Source: Waddliaceae bacterium
GTDB lineage: Bacteria > Chlamydiota > Chlamydiia > Chlamydiales > GCA-2709385
Assembly (NCBI GenBank): GCA_002709385.1
Contig: PAQS01000018.1
Span: 25,784 to 89,783 of the forward strand
Direction of reading: 5' to 3'
DNA length: 64,000 nt
Under the pieces are notes generated by a model. That model was not told the origin of the DNA and searched no databases. It was given only the letters and a program-made list of their open reading frames with translations. Positions 62,491 to 64,000 of the stretch are shown here, in pieces (positions within the stretch are counted from its first letter, which is position 1; every line of letters starts with the position of its first letter). A program made the position numbers and the translations under genes.

Positions 62491-62826
62491 AAAAACACCA
62501 CAAAGTAGAGCTAGAAGTCGCAATTTCTCTGTGCTCTCTCGTGTCTCAGTGGTAATGAAAAAAAACACCACAGAGTCACAAGAGTTCACAGAGTAGAAAT
62601 AGAATCACAATTTCTCTGTGTTTTCTCGTGCCTCAGTGGTAATGAAAAAAAACACCACAGAGCCACAAGAGTTCACAGAGTAGAGGTAGAAATCGCAATT
62701 TCTCTGTGTTCTCTCGTGTCTCGGTGGTGATCAAAAAAACACCACAGAGCCACAAGAGTTCACAGAGTAGAGGTAGAAATCACAATTTCTCTGTATTCTC
62801 TCTTGTCTCGGTGGTGATCAAAAAAA
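62491..62826. repeat. Four-copy tandem array of the ACCACAGAG-type palindromic repeat
   Basis: Three copies begin at 62566, 62653 and 62740 with an exact period of 87 bases. A first copy begins at 62496 and is shortened by 17 bases. Each unit reads about CACCACAGAG(T/C)CACAAGAG then TTCACAGAGTAG..., and ends ...TTTCTCTGTGT-TCTCTCGTGTCTC(A/G)GTGGT; the two halves are near-complementary with arms of about 27 bases. Units are divided by A-rich spacers. It fills most of the 461-base gap between queC and the LRR gene. Confidence 0.9.
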
Positions 62827-62915
62827 CATGTAAATTGGCATTGTTGAACCCGCCTCTTGCTTTTTTGTTTATTCTTGTTTGAGTTATAAAAGCGAACTCA
62901 AATAGGAGTTCGTTT

Positions 62916-63797
62916 ATGATTCACTCTCTCCAACACACACCATATGCCAAATTTATCAGTACAACTCATGTAGAAAACCGTTTACGAGAAATTTTTGATG
63001 AAAATCCTTTGTTTTGGAAAGAAAAAGTCCCCGATTGGAACGAAGAAGGATGGCAAAAGAAACTAAAAGAACAAAAACATTTAGATTTAAGTATTAAAAC
63101 GGAAAATGGTCCCAAATGTGTGTTAAAGCGTATAGAAGAGTTAGCCTATCTACTAGATTCTTGCCCATCTTTGAATAGCTTAAGTTTGAAAGGCTGTAAA
63201 AATATCTTTTTTCTTCGCTTAGTTTCTAATAAAAATCCAAAACTGATTCATTTGAATTTAAGTAGTTCCATTCTTCCTAAATGTGAAGGGGGATTATTAG
63301 ATCGATTTTCTAAACTCAAATATTTAGATATATCTGATAGTCAATTAGATGATGAATGGTTACCTTGCATCTATTCTTTGAAAAATCTAGAACAGCTAAA
63401 CCTTTCGAACAATCAATTTACAGATAAAGGTTTACCTGATCTTTTAGGACGTCTTCATAAACTCAAATCCCTTAATCTTTCATCTTGTAATGCTGTTACT
63501 CATAGAGCATTAAAACCTCTCCTTTTTTCAAAAAGTATTCGATCTTTAAATATTCAGGATTGTGCCGTAACAAAGGAAATTAATAAAACGATTCGCTTGT
63601 TACGTAGATTTAATAACTTAGAGTCTCTAATTATTGGGAGTGCCAGTATAAAGCTAGAAAAGTCCTCTAAAAGTAAAAGTGTATTATTTAAATTGAAGCG
63701 CTTTGTTAGAAAAAACTCTTTAGAATCACAATGCTTAAAATTTCCTCATCTTCAAAAATTGTTTGTTAATGGGAAGGTGATTGTTATCAAAAAGTAG
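62916..63797 (+). CDS. Leucine-rich-repeat protein, likely effector
   Basis: The protein has 293 residues. The N-terminal 60 residues are helical and of unknown type. From about residue 75 to 215 at least six LRRs are seen (LNSLSLKGCKN, LIHLNLSSSI, LKYLDISDSQL, LEQLNLSNNQFTDKGL, LKSLNLSSCNAVTHRAL, IRSLNIQDCAV), of the type used for protein-protein binding in eukaryotic F-box and bacterial effector proteins. The tail is basic. No signal peptide is present. AATAGGAG precedes the ATG. Role in host contact is inference; the binding partner is unknown. Confidence 0.82.
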   Translation: MIHSLQHTPYAKFISTTHVENRLREIFDENPLFWKEKVPDWNEEGWQKKLKEQKHLDLSIKTENGPKCVLKRIEELAYLLDSCPSLNSLSLKGCKNIFFLRLVSNKNPKLIHLNLSSSILPKCEGGLLDRFSKLKYLDISDSQLDDEWLPCIYSLKNLEQLNLSNNQFTDKGLPDLLGRLHKLKSLNLSSCNAVTHRALKPLLFSKSIRSLNIQDCAVTKEINKTIRLLRRFNNLESLIIGSASIKLEKSSKSKSVLFKLKRFVRKNSLESQCLKFPHLQKLFVNGKVIVIKK

Positions 63798-63803
63798 TGA
63801 GTT

Positions 63804-63932
63804 TTAAAAAGCTAAAGCTTTTCCTCCGTTTCTGCTCTCATCGGCAACGGCGCGAATGAGTCCAGTTTCAGGAATTACTTTATAGTGGACCCCATTGTCT
63901 AGACCAAAAATGCTGATTTTATTACTCCCTCA
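63804..63932 (-). pseudogene. Decayed 3' fragment resembling the C-terminus of gamma-glutamyltransferase
   Basis: On the minus strand 63804-63932 encodes IFGLDNGVHYKVIPETGL, then IRAVADESRNGGKALAF and a stop. The final motif resembles the ADPRRDGAAVGY-like end of gamma-glutamyltransferase family proteins. An in-frame TGA at 63930-63932 and a TAA at 63960-63962 break the frame upstream. No start or ribosome binding site is seen. A remnant of a larger gene that extends toward the window edge, or frameshifted there, is the simplest reading; the family call is tentative. Confidence 0.45.
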
Positions 63933-64000
63933 GGAGATAGCTACATTGTTGGTCTTAGTTTATGATTTTGCTTATGTTTTCCGGTCACCTCTTTAGTAAA

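Noticed and set aside
62491-62826. The regular repeats as a CRISPR array
   Set aside because: The repeated part is nearly the whole unit, the spacers are almost identical A-rich sequence, and there is no cas gene; units are palindromic rather than direct short repeats with unique spacers.

Overview
The window looks like a chromosome segment of a member of the Chlamydiota outside the genus Chlamydia (an environmental, Parachlamydia/Waddlia/Simkania-like organism). The main reason is gene order. As I recall the C. trachomatis map, several blocks match it: miaA, mqnC, a coiled-coil gene, rsfS, fabF and a Nudix gene (CT766-CT771); acyltransferase/aas, bioF, priA, lysS and cysS (CT775-CT782); groEL, groES and pepF (CT110-CT112); and HU, a hypothetical gene, accA and msbA (CT267-CT264). 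Other signs are the futalosine menaquinone gene mqnC, a moderately AT-rich sequence, and several eukaryote-directed, effector-like proteins. The taxonomic call is inference; no rRNA is present.

Layout. 1-1.1 kb is the 3' part of a gene with a SopB/IpgD-like CX5R phosphatase motif. 1.2-4.5 kb holds khpA, a short ssb, a DHH phosphoesterase and miaA. mqnC lies convergent to miaA, separated by two palindromic repeats. 6-13.3 kb has a coiled-coil gene and then a compact run: type III glutamine synthetase, nadD, rsfS, a SUI1-type factor, fabF and a Nudix hydrolase. 13.4-19.4 kb has two paralogous small unknown genes followed by biotin genes (bioF, a BioG/BioH-like esterase, bioC, bioD, bioA; bioB is absent). 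19.6-27.4 kb has a membrane protein, a double rhodanese, a glycerophosphodiesterase, an exported phytochelatin-synthase-like protein and a PlsC-ACP-acyl-ligase fusion. 27.4-39.2 kb has cysS, a winged-helix/ferredoxin pair, lysS, a TPR-like lipoprotein, a CheA-like kinase, priA and two unknown genes.

39.3-40.7 kb is a very AT-rich island with one gene whose C-terminal half carries a C/H/D arrangement like the YopT (C58) cysteine proteases, and which contains in-frame tandem repeats. Then follow a PDZ lipoprotein with a broken M48 protease motif, mutS, tRNA-Asn(GUU), an AsmA-like protein, and groES-groEL under a CIRCE-type operator. 48-54.9 kb has pepF, HPr, a DUF151 nuclease, rpiA, a Nif3-like protein and tyrS. 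55.3-62.5 kb has HU, a conserved unknown, an L,D-transpeptidase, accA, an MsbA-like ABC exporter with an EF-hand-like insert, and queC. The window ends with a four-copy palindromic repeat array, a leucine-rich-repeat protein and a decayed fragment resembling the C-terminus of a gamma-glutamyltransferase.

Most of the window is ordinary housekeeping: translation, DNA repair and replication, cofactor and lipid synthesis. The less ordinary material is the effector-like set (SopB-like, C58-like, LRR and exported phytochelatin-synthase-like proteins), a shared family of palindromic repeats seen at three loci, and a terminator-like hairpin inside the start of bioF.
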